From Devosia limi DSM 17137 (GTDB taxonomy: Bacteria > Pseudomonadota > Alphaproteobacteria > Rhizobiales > Devosiaceae): a DNA stretch of 64,000 nt. The position numbers were made by a program, and so were the translations under genes. Positions 38,128 to 47,489 of this stretch are shown piece after piece; position 1 is the stretch's first letter, and each line of letters begins with the position of its first letter. Below the pieces are notes generated by a model that saw only the letters and a list, made by a program, of their open reading frames with translations, did not search any database and was not told where the DNA came from. The stretch spans positions 1-64,000 of the forward strand of contig NZ_FQVC01000008.1 in the NCBI RefSeq assembly GCF_900128975.1, given 5' to 3'.

Positions 38128-39153
38128 ATGGTCGATACCCGTTTCCACCGATTTTCCGGTCCATCAACGATCGGCACCATCCTGACCGCCATTGGTCGGG
38201 ATGATCTGCTGTCTGGACTAAGCGATCCCGCGCTGGTCATTACCGGCGTTACCGATCTAGAACTTGCCGGTCCCAGCGATCTCGCCCTGGCCGCCAGTCC
38301 AACCTATATCGAAGAGCTTCGCTCGACCGCTGCTGGCGCCGTTATCGTGCTGCCGGCCCTGCGCGATGCGGCTCCGGCGGGGCGCGTCATAATTGCCGCT
38401 GACCGGCCGCACCCGCTCTTCGCCGATGTGCTGGATCTGCTTTATCCCGACGATACCCGTTCGGTCATCACCTCCCTGGGTGACGATGCGGTCCCTCCGA
38501 TTGTCGAGCGCGACGTCACTATCGGCCCCAATGTCGTCATCGGCAGCGGTGTAGAGATCGGCCGCGGCAGCGTTATCGGTGCCAACACCGTTATTGGGGC
38601 GGGTGTCACCATCGGGCGCAACTGCGTCATCGCCTCCAACTGCACCATTGATTGCGCCCATATCGGCAATGACGTGGTGATTCACTCCGGCGTGCGCGTC
38701 GGCACGGAGGGTTTCGGGTGGCTCGATCATGGCCGCTCGAATCGCAAGGTGCCGCAGCTTGGCCGGGTGATTGTGCAGGACCGGGTCGAGATCGGGGCCA
38801 ATTCGACCATCGATCGGGGTGCGCTGGGCGATACCGTGCTGGGCGAAGGCACCAAGATCGACAATCTCGTCCAGATCGGCCACAACTGCCGCATCGGCCG
38901 CAACTGCCTGATTGCGGCCATGAGCGGGCTTGCCGGCTCGACAATTGTTGGGGATGGGGTGCTGATGGGGGGCAATGTTGGCACCTCCGGGCACTTGACC
39001 ATCGGCGCCGGATCGGTGATCCACGGGCGCTCTGCGGTGACCAAAGACTGGCCACCCGGATCCAAACTTGCCGGGGCTCCCGCGCAGGATATAAGAGACT
39101 TCTGGCGCGAACTCGCCACCATGCGGAAACTCACCAAGGGGGACAAGCGGTAA
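38128..39153 (+). CDS. lpxD: UDP-3-O-acylglucosamine N-acyltransferase
   Basis: The 341-residue third-step enzyme of lipid A synthesis adds a 3-hydroxyacyl chain from ACP to the amino group. An N-terminal uridine-binding domain is followed by many left-handed beta-helix hexapeptides (IGPNVVIGSGVEIGRGSVIG and onward). The catalytic His is about residue 252 (QIGHNCRIG). The ribosome site is weak and the strong terminator is just before the ATG, so transcription must come through it or from inside bamA. The stop overlaps fabZ in TAATG. Confidence 0.95.
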   Translation: MVDTRFHRFSGPSTIGTILTAIGRDDLLSGLSDPALVITGVTDLELAGPSDLALAASPTYIEELRSTAAGAVIVLPALRDAAPAGRVIIAADRPHPLFADVLDLLYPDDTRSVITSLGDDAVPPIVERDVTIGPNVVIGSGVEIGRGSVIGANTVIGAGVTIGRNCVIASNCTIDCAHIGNDVVIHSGVRVGTEGFGWLDHGRSNRKVPQLGRVIVQDRVEIGANSTIDRGALGDTVLGEGTKIDNLVQIGHNCRIGRNCLIAAMSGLAGSTIVGDGVLMGGNVGTSGHLTIGAGSVIHGRSAVTKDWPPGSKLAGAPAQDIRDFWRELATMRKLTKGDKR

Positions 39154-39638
39154 TGAACGATATCTCGACCGCCGGTACGGAACTCAAGGCAATGCAGATT
39201 GCCGACATCCTGAAGGCCCTGCCGCATCGCTATCCCATGCTGATGATCGACCGCATCGTCGAGATCAATGGCGATGAGACCGCCATCGGCATCAAGAACG
39301 TGACCTTCAACGAGCCGATCTTCCAGGGCCACTTTCCGGACAATCCGATTTTTCCGGGTGTGCTGATCATCGAAGGTATGGCCCAGACTGCCGGTGCCAT
39401 CGTCATCCATCACGATTCCAATGCGGCCAGCGAAGGCCGCAAGAACATCGTCATGATGCTGGGCGTCGATAAGGCCAAGTTCCGCAAGCCGGCGGGCCCC
39501 GGCGACCGCCTGGAATATCACATCGCCAAGATCCAGCGCCGGCGCAATGTCGGCCGCTATGAAGCCAAGGCGATGGTCGATGGCGTGTTGATCGCCGAAG
39601 CCGAGATCACCGCGATGATCATCGAGGCGCCGCTGTGA
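39153..39638 (+). CDS. fabZ: 3-hydroxyacyl-ACP dehydratase FabZ
   Basis: The 161-residue hotdog-fold enzyme of fatty-acid elongation removes water from 3-hydroxyacyl-ACP. His60 in [14 protein letters not shown] and Glu74 in [10 protein letters not shown] match the catalytic pair. It competes with LpxA/LpxD for the same acyl-ACPs, which explains its place in the lpx cluster. The start overlaps lpxD and the stop overlaps the GTG start of lpxA (GTGA). Confidence 0.96.
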   Translation: MNDISTAGTELKAMQIADILKALPHRYPMLMIDRIVEINGDETAIGIKNVTFNEPIFQGHFPDNPIFPGVLIIEGMAQTAGAIVIHHDSNAASEGRKNIVMMLGVDKAKFRKPAGPGDRLEYHIAKIQRRRNVGRYEAKAMVDGVLIAEAEITAMIIEAPL

Positions 39639-40444
39639 CCGACGCGACCGTCCACCCCTCAGCCATAGTCGCGCCAACGGCGCGGCTTGGAGCGGGCGTG
39701 AAGGTCGGCCCCTTTTGCATCGTCGGCCCCAATGTGGTGCTGCATGATGGCGTGGAGCTGGTGTCGCATGTCTCTATCGATGGCATCACCGAGATTGGTG
39801 CGGGCACCCGTATCTTTCCGTTTGCCTCGATCGGCCATCAGCCGCAGGATCTGAAATACGCTGGCGAGGAGTCTCGGCTGGAGATTGGTGAACGCTGCGT
39901 CATTCGTGAAGCCGTGACCATTAATCCGGGCACTGAAGGCGGCGGCATGCTGACCAAGATCGGCAATGACTGCCTGATCATGGCCAATGCCCACGTCGCC
40001 CACGACTGCATCATCGGCAACAATGTCATCATGGCCAATTATGTTGGCCTTGCCGGTCACTGCGTGGTCGGGAACAATGTGATCTTCGGCGGCGCCTGCG
40101 TCGTGCATCAGTTCACCCGCGTTGGTCCGCATGCCTTCGTTGGCGCCCAGTCGATGGTCGATGGCGATATCATTCCCTATGGCATGGCCGTCGGGAACCG
40201 GGCTGCGCTCACCGGGCTCAACCTTGTCGGCCTCAAGCGCCGCAAGTTCGACCGTGAGGCGATCCATCGCCTGCGCGCCGCCTACCGGATGATCTTCTCG
40301 ACCGAAGGCACTTTGCGCGAACGCGTCGAGGATGCCTCCGAGCTGTTCAAGGACGACCAGTTGGTGCAGGACGTCGTGGCCTTCATCGCCGCCGCGTCCG
40401 ATCGCCCGATCCTGATGCCGCGCAATGGACAGACGACCGAGTAA
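39635..40444 (+). CDS. lpxA: UDP-N-acetylglucosamine O-acyltransferase
   Basis: The 269-residue first enzyme of lipid A synthesis is a left-handed beta-helix of hexapeptide repeats (VHPSAIVAPTARLGAGVKVG). The catalytic His123 is in NAHVAHDCIIGN, followed by VHQFTRVGPHAFVG and a C-terminal helical part. The start codon is GTG at 39635, overlapping the fabZ stop. LpxI begins directly after the stop. Confidence 0.96.
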   Translation: MTDATVHPSAIVAPTARLGAGVKVGPFCIVGPNVVLHDGVELVSHVSIDGITEIGAGTRIFPFASIGHQPQDLKYAGEESRLEIGERCVIREAVTINPGTEGGGMLTKIGNDCLIMANAHVAHDCIIGNNVIMANYVGLAGHCVVGNNVIFGGACVVHQFTRVGPHAFVGAQSMVDGDIIPYGMAVGNRAALTGLNLVGLKRRKFDREAIHRLRAAYRMIFSTEGTLRERVEDASELFKDDQLVQDVVAFIAAASDRPILMPRNGQTTE

Positions 40445-41284
40445 ATGGCCAAGTCGCCTGGGCGCTTGACCATCTTCGCCGGCACGGGTGACCTGGTTCC
40501 CCATGCCATCGACGCTGCTTTGGCGGCGGGCTACAAGGTGCAGGTCATGGCGCTGACGCCACGACCCGACATTACGGCGGTCAAGGTCATCGTCGCCGAC
40601 GTAGCCAATCCCCTGGCGATCATCTGGTCGCTCAAGGTCTTCCGCACCAGCCACATCCTGATGGTGGGTGCCATCCATCTGCCGGACAAGGCCCGTGAGG
40701 GCCTGATCCGCTTTGCCAACGGCAATAACCCAACCAAATCAGCCTCTTCGGCGCCTGTCGGCGACGCGACGCTGGCTGCGCTGGGTACGGTGCTGAAGAA
40801 AATGACAGGTGCGGATTTGATCGGCGTTCATGAACTGTCGCCCGATCTCCTGGCACCCGAGGGCCATATTGCCGGCCCGGACGTCGCCAGCGACGATGCA
40901 GTGTTCGCACTGCAGACGGCGCGGGCCATTGGCCGGCTCGATATCGGGCAGGCCGCCGTGGTGTCCGGCCGCCGCGTCATAGCGGTTGAGGATATTGGCG
41001 GGACCGATGATCTGATTGCCCGGGTGGGAACGCTGCGGCGCAATGGGCTGGCGGGGGATGGCGCAGCGCGGTTGACGCTGGCCAAGGCGATGAAGCCGCA
41101 ACAGCCTGGATTTGCTGATCTTCCGGCCATTGGGCCGACAACGGTTGAGAACTGCGCTGCGGCCGGGATTGCGACTATCGTGGTCGAAGCAGGGCGCAGC
41201 TTGCTGCTGATGCGGGCGGATTTGCTGGCAGCTGCTGACAAGCATGGCATCACTATTACCGGCGTGGTGATCGGCGATGAGTGA
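40445..41284 (+). CDS. lpxI: UDP-2,3-diacylglucosamine diphosphatase LpxI
   Basis: The 279-residue protein of the former DUF1009 family cleaves UDP-2,3-diacylglucosamine to lipid X and UMP, in place of LpxH in alphaproteobacteria. Conserved parts are the N-terminal LTIFAGTGDLVPHAIDAALA, IGVHELSPDLLAPEG, QAAVVSGRRVIAVEDIGGTD and a C-terminal GPTTVENCAAAGIATIVVEA. The ATG follows the lpxA stop at once, and the end overlaps lpxB by eight bases. Confidence 0.93.
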   Translation: MAKSPGRLTIFAGTGDLVPHAIDAALAAGYKVQVMALTPRPDITAVKVIVADVANPLAIIWSLKVFRTSHILMVGAIHLPDKAREGLIRFANGNNPTKSASSAPVGDATLAALGTVLKKMTGADLIGVHELSPDLLAPEGHIAGPDVASDDAVFALQTARAIGRLDIGQAAVVSGRRVIAVEDIGGTDDLIARVGTLRRNGLAGDGAARLTLAKAMKPQQPGFADLPAIGPTTVENCAAAGIATIVVEAGRSLLLMRADLLAAADKHGITITGVVIGDE

Positions 41285-42413
41285 GGCCCTCAAGCTGTTC
41301 ATTCTGGCTGGCGAACCCTCCGGCGACAGGATCGGCGCTGATCTGGTCCGCCGCCTGCGCGACAAGGCCACCATCGCGCTGACCGGCGTCGGCGGCGATG
41401 AACTGATCGGGCAGGGGCTCAAGCCGTTGTTCCCAATGAGTGACCTCGCCGTTATGGGTCTGACCGACGTGCTGGTGCGCCTGCCGCTGCTCCTGTGGCG
41501 GCTGGAGCAGACGGCCCGCGCCATCCTGGCAGCGAAGCCCGATGTCGTGGTGCTGATCGATGCGCAGGATTTTTCCAAACTATTGGCCAAGCGGCTCAAG
41601 GCAAAGGGCTATGCCGGACCGTTGATTCTCTATGTCGCGCCCAGTGTCTGGGCTCGCGCGCCGCAACGCGCTGCCAAGCTCCTGCCGCTGTTCAATGAAG
41701 TGCTCGCCGTGCTGCCCTTCGAGCCCAGGGTCATGGCCGAACTCGGCGGGCCGCCAACCTGTTTTGTCGGTCATCCCTCGCTTGGCGAAAGCCTGCCCGA
41801 GCGAGCACCCGCCGAGCGCGGCCTCGTCGCGCTGCTGCCGGGTAGCCGCAATGGCGAGCTGCGCCGGCATATGCCCCTGCTGCGCCAGGCGGCCATTGAT
41901 CTGGCCGATCATCCTGCGGTCAGCGGCTTCTTCATTCCCACGCTCCGCTCGCTGGAAGCGCGGTTGCGCGCCGAGACGGCCGACTGGCCGGTGCCGGTGA
42001 CCATCGTGGCGGATCGCGACGAGCGGCATAAGCTCTATGAGCAGAGCGTGCTGGCGCTTTCGGTGTCAGGAACCGCGACGCTGGAACTGGCCATGGCGCG
42101 GGTGCCGATGGTGGTGGTCTATGTGCTGGATGCGCCGCAGGCGCGCGAGTTCGACCGCATCGGCCGCCCCCATGTCGGTCTGCCCAATATCATCCTTGGC
42201 CGCAATGTGACCGAGGAACTGATCACCGCGCAGGCCGAGCCCGAAGCCCTGCATGCCGCGGCACTGCGGCTGCTGGATGACAAAAAAGCCCGCCAAAGCC
42301 AGGTTGAGGCATTTGGCGAGCTGATTGGTCTGATGGCGAATGGCACGGCAGATGCGCCCCGTCAGGACCCGGCGGACCGGGTCCTCGCCTATTGGCAGAT
42401 TAGCGGCCGGTGA
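41277..42413 (+). CDS. lpxB: Lipid-A-disaccharide synthase
   Basis: The 378-residue GT19 glycosyltransferase joins UDP-diacylglucosamine and lipid X into the lipid A disaccharide at the inner face of the membrane. Motifs are the N-terminal [39 protein letters not shown] and a C-terminal [10 protein letters not shown] with PMVVVYVLD. It is the last gene of the lpx cluster. It overlaps the convergent gltA gene by 14 bases. Confidence 0.96.
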   Translation: MSEALKLFILAGEPSGDRIGADLVRRLRDKATIALTGVGGDELIGQGLKPLFPMSDLAVMGLTDVLVRLPLLLWRLEQTARAILAAKPDVVVLIDAQDFSKLLAKRLKAKGYAGPLILYVAPSVWARAPQRAAKLLPLFNEVLAVLPFEPRVMAELGGPPTCFVGHPSLGESLPERAPAERGLVALLPGSRNGELRRHMPLLRQAAIDLADHPAVSGFFIPTLRSLEARLRAETADWPVPVTIVADRDERHKLYEQSVLALSVSGTATLELAMARVPMVVVYVLDAPQAREFDRIGRPHVGLPNIILGRNVTEELITAQAEPEALHAAALRLLDDKKARQSQVEAFGELIGLMANGTADAPRQDPADRVLAYWQISGR

Positions 42414-43689
42414 TCTCAGCGTAGTCGCGGGCCGGCGAGCCGTTATACAGCTGGCGCGGACGGCCGATCTTCTTCTGCGGATCGCCGATCATTTCCTTCC
42501 ACTGCGCAATCCAGCCAACAGTACGCGCGACGGCGAACAGCACGGTGAACATCGAGGTGGGGAAGCCGATCGCCTCGAGAATGATGCCCGAGTAGAAATC
42601 GACGTTTGGATAGAGCTTGCGGTCGATGAAGTAGGGGTCTTCGAGCGCGATCTTTTCCAGCGCCTGGGCAACCTGCAGTGTCGGGTTGTTGTGAACGCCG
42701 AGCAGGTCGAGCACTTCCTTGGCGGTAGCCTGCATCACGGTCGCGCGCGGATCGAAGTTCTTGTAGACGCGGTGACCAAAGCCCATGAGCTTGAACGGAT
42801 CGTTCTTGTCCTTGGCGCGGGCGATGAACTCGGGAATGCGGTCGACGGTGCCGATTTCCTTGAGCATGTTGAGCGCGGCTTCGTTGGCGCCGCCATGGGC
42901 AGGGCCCCACAGGCAGGCCACGCCGGCAGCGATACAGGCGAAGGGATTGGCGTCGGACGAGCCGGCAAGGCGCACGGTCGAGGTCGAGGCGTTCTGTTCG
43001 TGATCGGCATGCAGGGTGAAGATCAGGTCCATTGCCTTGGCAATGGTCGGGTTCACCTTGAACTGCTCGGCCGGAACCGAGAAGCACATGTGCAGGAAGT
43101 TCGACGCGAAATCGAGATCGTTGCGCGGGTACACGAACGGCTGGCCGATCGAATACTTGTAGGCCATGGCTGCGATCGTCGGCATCTTGGCGATCATGCG
43201 GATCGAGGCGATCTCGCGCTGCTGCGGATCGGTGATGTCGGTGGAGTCATGATAAAACGCCGCCATGGCGCCGACCACGCCGGTCATCACTGCCATCGGA
43301 TGGGCATCGCGACGGAAGCCGCGATAGAAATAGTGCATCTGCTCGTGGACCATGGTGTGGCGCGTCACCAGGGTGTCGAACTCGGCCATCTGGGCCTTGT
43401 TGGGCAGTTCGCCATAAAGCAGCAGGTAGCAGACTTCGAGGTAATTGCTCTTTTCGGCCAGCTGGTCGATGGGGTAGCCGCGATACAGCAGCTCGCCCTT
43501 GTCGCCATCGATATAGGTGATGGCGCTGTCGCAGGCCGCCGTCGAGGTGAAGCCAGGGTCGTAGGTGAACATGCCGGTCTTGGCATAGAGGGATCGGATA
43601 TCGATGACATCCGGCCCAACCGTTCCGGACAAGACCGGGAATTCGTGGGTCTGGTCCCCGATGACGAGTTTGGCGACTTTGTCGGTCAT
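42400..43689 (-). CDS. gltA: Citrate synthase
   Basis: The 429-residue type II citrate synthase of the TCA cycle has catalytic residues seen as His in [12 protein letters not shown], His in [14 protein letters not shown] and Asp in YPNVDFYSG. The N-terminal small beta domain typical of hexameric NADH-sensitive enzymes is present ([20 protein letters not shown]). It lies downstream of gltX on the same strand, with a palindrome in the gap, and converges on lpxB. This order is conserved in Hyphomicrobiales. Confidence 0.97.
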   Translation of the reverse strand: MTDKVAKLVIGDQTHEFPVLSGTVGPDVIDIRSLYAKTGMFTYDPGFTSTAACDSAITYIDGDKGELLYRGYPIDQLAEKSNYLEVCYLLLYGELPNKAQMAEFDTLVTRHTMVHEQMHYFYRGFRRDAHPMAVMTGVVGAMAAFYHDSTDITDPQQREIASIRMIAKMPTIAAMAYKYSIGQPFVYPRNDLDFASNFLHMCFSVPAEQFKVNPTIAKAMDLIFTLHADHEQNASTSTVRLAGSSDANPFACIAAGVACLWGPAHGGANEAALNMLKEIGTVDRIPEFIARAKDKNDPFKLMGFGHRVYKNFDPRATVMQATAKEVLDLLGVHNNPTLQVAQALEKIALEDPYFIDRKLYPNVDFYSGIILEAIGFPTSMFTVLFAVARTVGWIAQWKEMIGDPQKKIGRPRQLYNGSPARDYAEITGR

Positions 43690-43805
43690 TTAGCTCTCCT
43701 CGATGGCCCGCAACCCGGAAGGAATTTCGATGGGCTGGGCCGGCAAATTTGCCTCAGTTAGATACAGGCTTGGGTATCAGCTTTCACCCCTGGAGGGCAA
43801 CCAAT

Positions 43806-43824
43806 GGGTAAGCATTGCTTACCC
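43806..43824. repeat. Palindrome between gltX and gltA
   Basis: GGGTAAGC-ATT-GCTTACCC has a perfect 8-base stem with a 3-base centre. It lies 12 bases after the gltX stop and 117 bases before gltA. It may be a terminator hairpin without T-run or an operator. Confidence 0.55.
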
Positions 43825-43835
43825 TATGGCAGTCC

Positions 43836-45254
43836 TCAGGGAGCAGTAATCTGGTCGCCCAGCCGCGCCAGGCTTTCTTCCTTTCCGATCAACACCATCA
43901 CCTCGAAAATGCCGGGGGAGATGGTGCGGCCGGTGAGGGCGGCACGCAGTGGCTGTGCCAGCTTGCCAAGCTTGAGCCCCTTGGATTCCGCCAGGGTGCG
44001 CATGGCCGCATCGATTGCCGGAACGCTCCAGTCATTGAGGCCACGCAGCAGCGCGTTCATGTCGGCCAGGACGCCACGCGCGTCGTCGGTCAACAGCACC
44101 GCCGCAGCAGCATCGATAGCAAGCGGACGTGTCGCATAGATGAACTGGGCGAGGTCAATGAGCTCCAGCACGGTCTTGGCGCGGGGCTGCAATTCGGGCA
44201 GGGCGGCCAGCACGGTCGCCTTGTTGGCGGTGAGCCCGTCGACATCGGTCAGGCGGCCGACTTCCTGCGCGGTCGCCAGCATGACCTCATAGAGATAGTC
44301 CGGCTTGGCTTCGCGGATGTAATGGCCGTTGATGCTCTCGAGCTTGACGAAATCGAAGCGGGCCGCGCCCTTGTTCAGCCCTTCGAGGCTAAACCACTCG
44401 ATCATCTGCTCGGTCGAGAAGATCTCGTCGTCATTGTGGCTCCAGCCGAGGCGGGCGAGGTAATTGCGCAGCGCTTCGGGCAAATAGCCCATTTCGCGAT
44501 AGGCGTTGACGCCCAGGGCGCCATGGCGCTTGGACAGCTTGGCCCCATCGGCACCGTGGATCAGCGGGATGTGGGTCATCTCCGGCACGGTCCAGCCCAT
44601 CGCATTATAGATGATGATCTGGCGGGCGGCGTTGGTCAGGTGATCGTCGCCACGGATGATGTGGGTGACGCCCATGTCGTGGTCGTCGACCACCACGGCA
44701 TGCATGTAGGTCGGGGTGCCGTCCGAGCGCAGGATGATGAAGTCGTCGAGGTTCTCGGTCTTGAACACGACCTTGCCCTGCACGTGGTCATCGACCACGA
44801 TTTCGCCGGTCAGGGGCGCCTTGATGCGGATGACCGGCGCGACGCCAGCGGGCGCCTCCGACTGGTCACGATCGCGCCAATACCCATTGTAGCGCGGCGG
44901 CTTGCCGGCAGCGCGGGCTTCTTCGCGCATCTGGGTCAGCTCTTCGGGCGAGCAGTAGCACTTATAGGCATGGCCCATGGCGACGAGTTCGTGCGCCACT
45001 TCGGCATGGCGCGCGGCGCGCGAGAACTGCAGCGTCGGCTCATCGTCCCACTTCAGGCCCAGCCAGGTCAGGCCGTCATAGATGGCCTGGATCGCCGGTT
45101 CGGTCGAACGTTCGCGGTCGGTATCCTCGATGCGCAGCAGCATCTTGCCGCCGGTGTGACGCGCATAGGCCCAGTTGAACAGGGCCGTACGGGCACTGCC
45201 GATATGCAGATAGCCGGTGGGCGAGGGAGCAAAACGGGTGATGACCTGGGACAT
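43836..45254 (-). CDS. gltX: Glutamate-tRNA ligase
   Basis: The 472-residue class I aminoacyl-tRNA synthetase has the HIGH-type motif [17 protein letters not shown] near the N terminus and KMSKS-type [11 protein letters not shown] four-Cys zinc site is not seen: only CYCSPEE is present. The C-terminal anticodon-binding part has [24 protein letters not shown] at 45254 starts the conserved [14 protein letters not shown]. It diverges from comEC across 54 bases. Confidence 0.95.
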   Translation of the reverse strand: MSQVITRFAPSPTGYLHIGSARTALFNWAYARHTGGKMLLRIEDTDRERSTEPAIQAIYDGLTWLGLKWDDEPTLQFSRAARHAEVAHELVAMGHAYKCYCSPEELTQMREEARAAGKPPRYNGYWRDRDQSEAPAGVAPVIRIKAPLTGEIVVDDHVQGKVVFKTENLDDFIILRSDGTPTYMHAVVVDDHDMGVTHIIRGDDHLTNAARQIIIYNAMGWTVPEMTHIPLIHGADGAKLSKRHGALGVNAYREMGYLPEALRNYLARLGWSHNDDEIFSTEQMIEWFSLEGLNKGAARFDFVKLESINGHYIREAKPDYLYEVMLATAQEVGRLTDVDGLTANKATVLAALPELQPRAKTVLELIDLAQFIYATRPLAIDAAAAVLLTDDARGVLADMNALLRGLNDWSVPAIDAAMRTLAESKGLKLGKLAQPLRAALTGRTISPGIFEVMVLIGKEESLARLGDQITAP

Positions 45255-45308
45255 GCAAAGACCGGAACGGTTGGACGAGTTTCGGTGCCGTGTGTACCAT
45301 AGGCGGGC

Positions 45309-47489
45309 ATGAGCGCAAGGGCGGGGGCGCAGCCGGTGCAGGGGCCAGAAATTCTGGACGCAACCAGACCGGGCACACAGGCCCGGCCACCAGCGGTTTG
45401 GCCACGCCCGCAGCCAACAGAACTTGCCATTCTTGACCATCCCCTACGCGTAGCGAACTCGTTACGAGCGGTGCTGGCGAATGCCGTCGAGGGCCGCCGG
45501 CTCTTCGTGCTGCTGCCCTTCGCGATGATAGCCGGTTTGATCTGCTATGCCGGCCTGCCATTCGAGCCGCAATACTGGGCACTGGCCGGAATCGGTGCCG
45601 TCTTGGCGGCCGCAATCATCATGTCGCTGGCGCAAATTAACCGCCTGCGGGTGCTGGTTTTGCTGGCCGCATTCTGGGCCGGGCTGGGGCTTTTGCCGGT
45701 GCATGGCGCGCTGTTCGGCACGCCCATGCTGGGTTTTCCGATCTATGGCGAATACGAAGCCGTGGTCGATGAAATCCTGTCCCAGACTGACGTCGAGCGG
45801 CGGATCATCGTTTCGCGCCTGGTACCCATCGGCGATGCCAGGCCGGCGGGAATCGTCCGGGCCCGATTGCTGGTCGGAGCTGAGCCGCCCCTGCAGCCCG
45901 GCGACGTCATCCGGGCCAAGCTGCGGCTGGCGCCAGTGCCCGGCCCGGTCTTGCCGGGATCGTTCGATGGCCAGTTCCACGCCTTTTTCAGCGGCATCGG
46001 CGCCTATGGCAATGTCACCAGCGGATTGAGCCTCGTCTCGGAGGGCAGCGCCTTCGATCCGACAAGGCGGGTCGAGGGACTGCGCTCTGCCATTGCCGGG
46101 CGCATCGCAGCGGTGCTGGAGGGGCCGGCCTCCGCCATCGGTCAAGCCATGGTCATGGGCGACCAGAGCGCCATCAGCGACGAAACCCGCGATGTCATGG
46201 CCGCCTCGGGGCTGGCGCATATCTATTCGATCTCGGGCCTGCATCTGTCGCTGGTGGCGGGCGGCATGTTCTTCCTGCTGCGGTTGGCATTGGCCTCGGT
46301 GCCGGGCTGGACGCAGACCCTGCCGATCAAGAAGATCGCCGCGATTGGCGGCATCGTCACTGCCTGTGGTTACCTGCTGCTGGCGGGCGGCGTGGCCAAT
46401 GTGCCGGCTCTGCGCTCCACCATCATGCTGGGGCTGATCTTTGGTGCCATCCTCGCCGGGCGGCGGGCACTGACGATGCGCAATGTGGCCATTGCGGCGC
46501 TGGCGATCATCATCATCGACCCCGCCAGCATCTTCCGCGCCAGCTTCCAGCTATCATTCGCCGCCGTGGTCGCGCTGATCGGAATTTATGAACTGCCGCG
46601 GCTGGCTCCGCCGGAGAATCGCGGCTGGTTCTCGCGTTTCGCCCGCAATGTCAGGCTGACAGCGCTGACCAGCCTGATCGCTGGGACCGCGACGGTGTTG
46701 TTCTCGGCCTACCACTTCCAGCAAACGGCGCCCTTGGGCGTCGTCGGCAATGTGCTGGTGCTGCCGGTGGTCAGCTTCGTCATCATGCCATTCGCCATGC
46801 TGTCGGTCCTCGCCATGCCATTCGGCATCGAGGCGCCATTCGTGCGCATCATGGGCTGGGGCATCGAGCGGATGGTCGATGGCGCGGAGCTGGTGGCGAG
46901 CTGGAGCGCCGGGCTTGATTCCAATCCGCTGCTGACCAGCACGGCCCTGATCATCGGACTAATCGCGCTGGCGTGGTTCGCCTTCCTGCAGAATTACTGG
47001 CGCTTGGCCGGACCGGTGCTGGCCATCCCGGCAGTGCTGCTGTTCGGCCTCGATATCAGGCCCGATGTCCTCATTGCCGACACCACGCAAGCCGTGGCCG
47101 TGCGGGGCGCAGATGGGATGGGGCTGCTGACCGGCAAGGCGGGCAGCTTTGCTGTCGATGTCTGGAGCGAGCATTATCAGGAAGAGATCGCGCCGTTACT
47201 GCCCGGTGCGCGCTGCGATAGCCTGGCCTGTGTGGCCAATGCCGGGCAATTCTCGGTCGCCGTGGTCAAGAGTGCCGAGGCCTTCGCCGAGGATTGCGCG
47301 CGCCATCAATTGGTCATCACAAGGTTACGGGCGCCGCAGGCCTGCCGGGCTCAGGCGCAGGTGGTGGATGCCCGCGATCTGGCGGCGGGCGGGGTGCATT
47401 GGCTGCGCTGGGACGCGACGGCGGACGGATTTGCCGTCCGCACCGCCGTGCCCAATCTCACCCGGCCGTGGCGAGCCGGGCCAAGGTAA
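45309..47489 (+). CDS. comEC: ComEC/Rec2-family membrane protein
   Basis: The 726-residue polytopic inner-membrane protein is the channel family for DNA uptake in competence. An N-terminal hydrophobic part and OB-like domain ([20 protein letters not shown]) precede the Competence core ([40 protein letters not shown]). The C-terminal part lacks the HxHxDH metal site of the beta-lactamase-like nuclease domain seen in full-length ComEC. This degenerate form is common in alphaproteobacteria. Its end overlaps the convergent beta-galactosidase gene by 32 bases. LexA, a usual neighbour, is displaced by about 8 kb. Confidence 0.9.
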   Translation: MSARAGAQPVQGPEILDATRPGTQARPPAVWPRPQPTELAILDHPLRVANSLRAVLANAVEGRRLFVLLPFAMIAGLICYAGLPFEPQYWALAGIGAVLAAAIIMSLAQINRLRVLVLLAAFWAGLGLLPVHGALFGTPMLGFPIYGEYEAVVDEILSQTDVERRIIVSRLVPIGDARPAGIVRARLLVGAEPPLQPGDVIRAKLRLAPVPGPVLPGSFDGQFHAFFSGIGAYGNVTSGLSLVSEGSAFDPTRRVEGLRSAIAGRIAAVLEGPASAIGQAMVMGDQSAISDETRDVMAASGLAHIYSISGLHLSLVAGGMFFLLRLALASVPGWTQTLPIKKIAAIGGIVTACGYLLLAGGVANVPALRSTIMLGLIFGAILAGRRALTMRNVAIAALAIIIIDPASIFRASFQLSFAAVVALIGIYELPRLAPPENRGWFSRFARNVRLTALTSLIAGTATVLFSAYHFQQTAPLGVVGNVLVLPVVSFVIMPFAMLSVLAMPFGIEAPFVRIMGWGIERMVDGAELVASWSAGLDSNPLLTSTALIIGLIALAWFAFLQNYWRLAGPVLAIPAVLLFGLDIRPDVLIADTTQAVAVRGADGMGLLTGKAGSFAVDVWSEHYQEEIAPLLPGARCDSLACVANAGQFSVAVVKSAEAFAEDCARHQLVITRLRAPQACRAQAQVVDARDLAAGGVHWLRWDATADGFAVRTAVPNLTRPWRAGPR

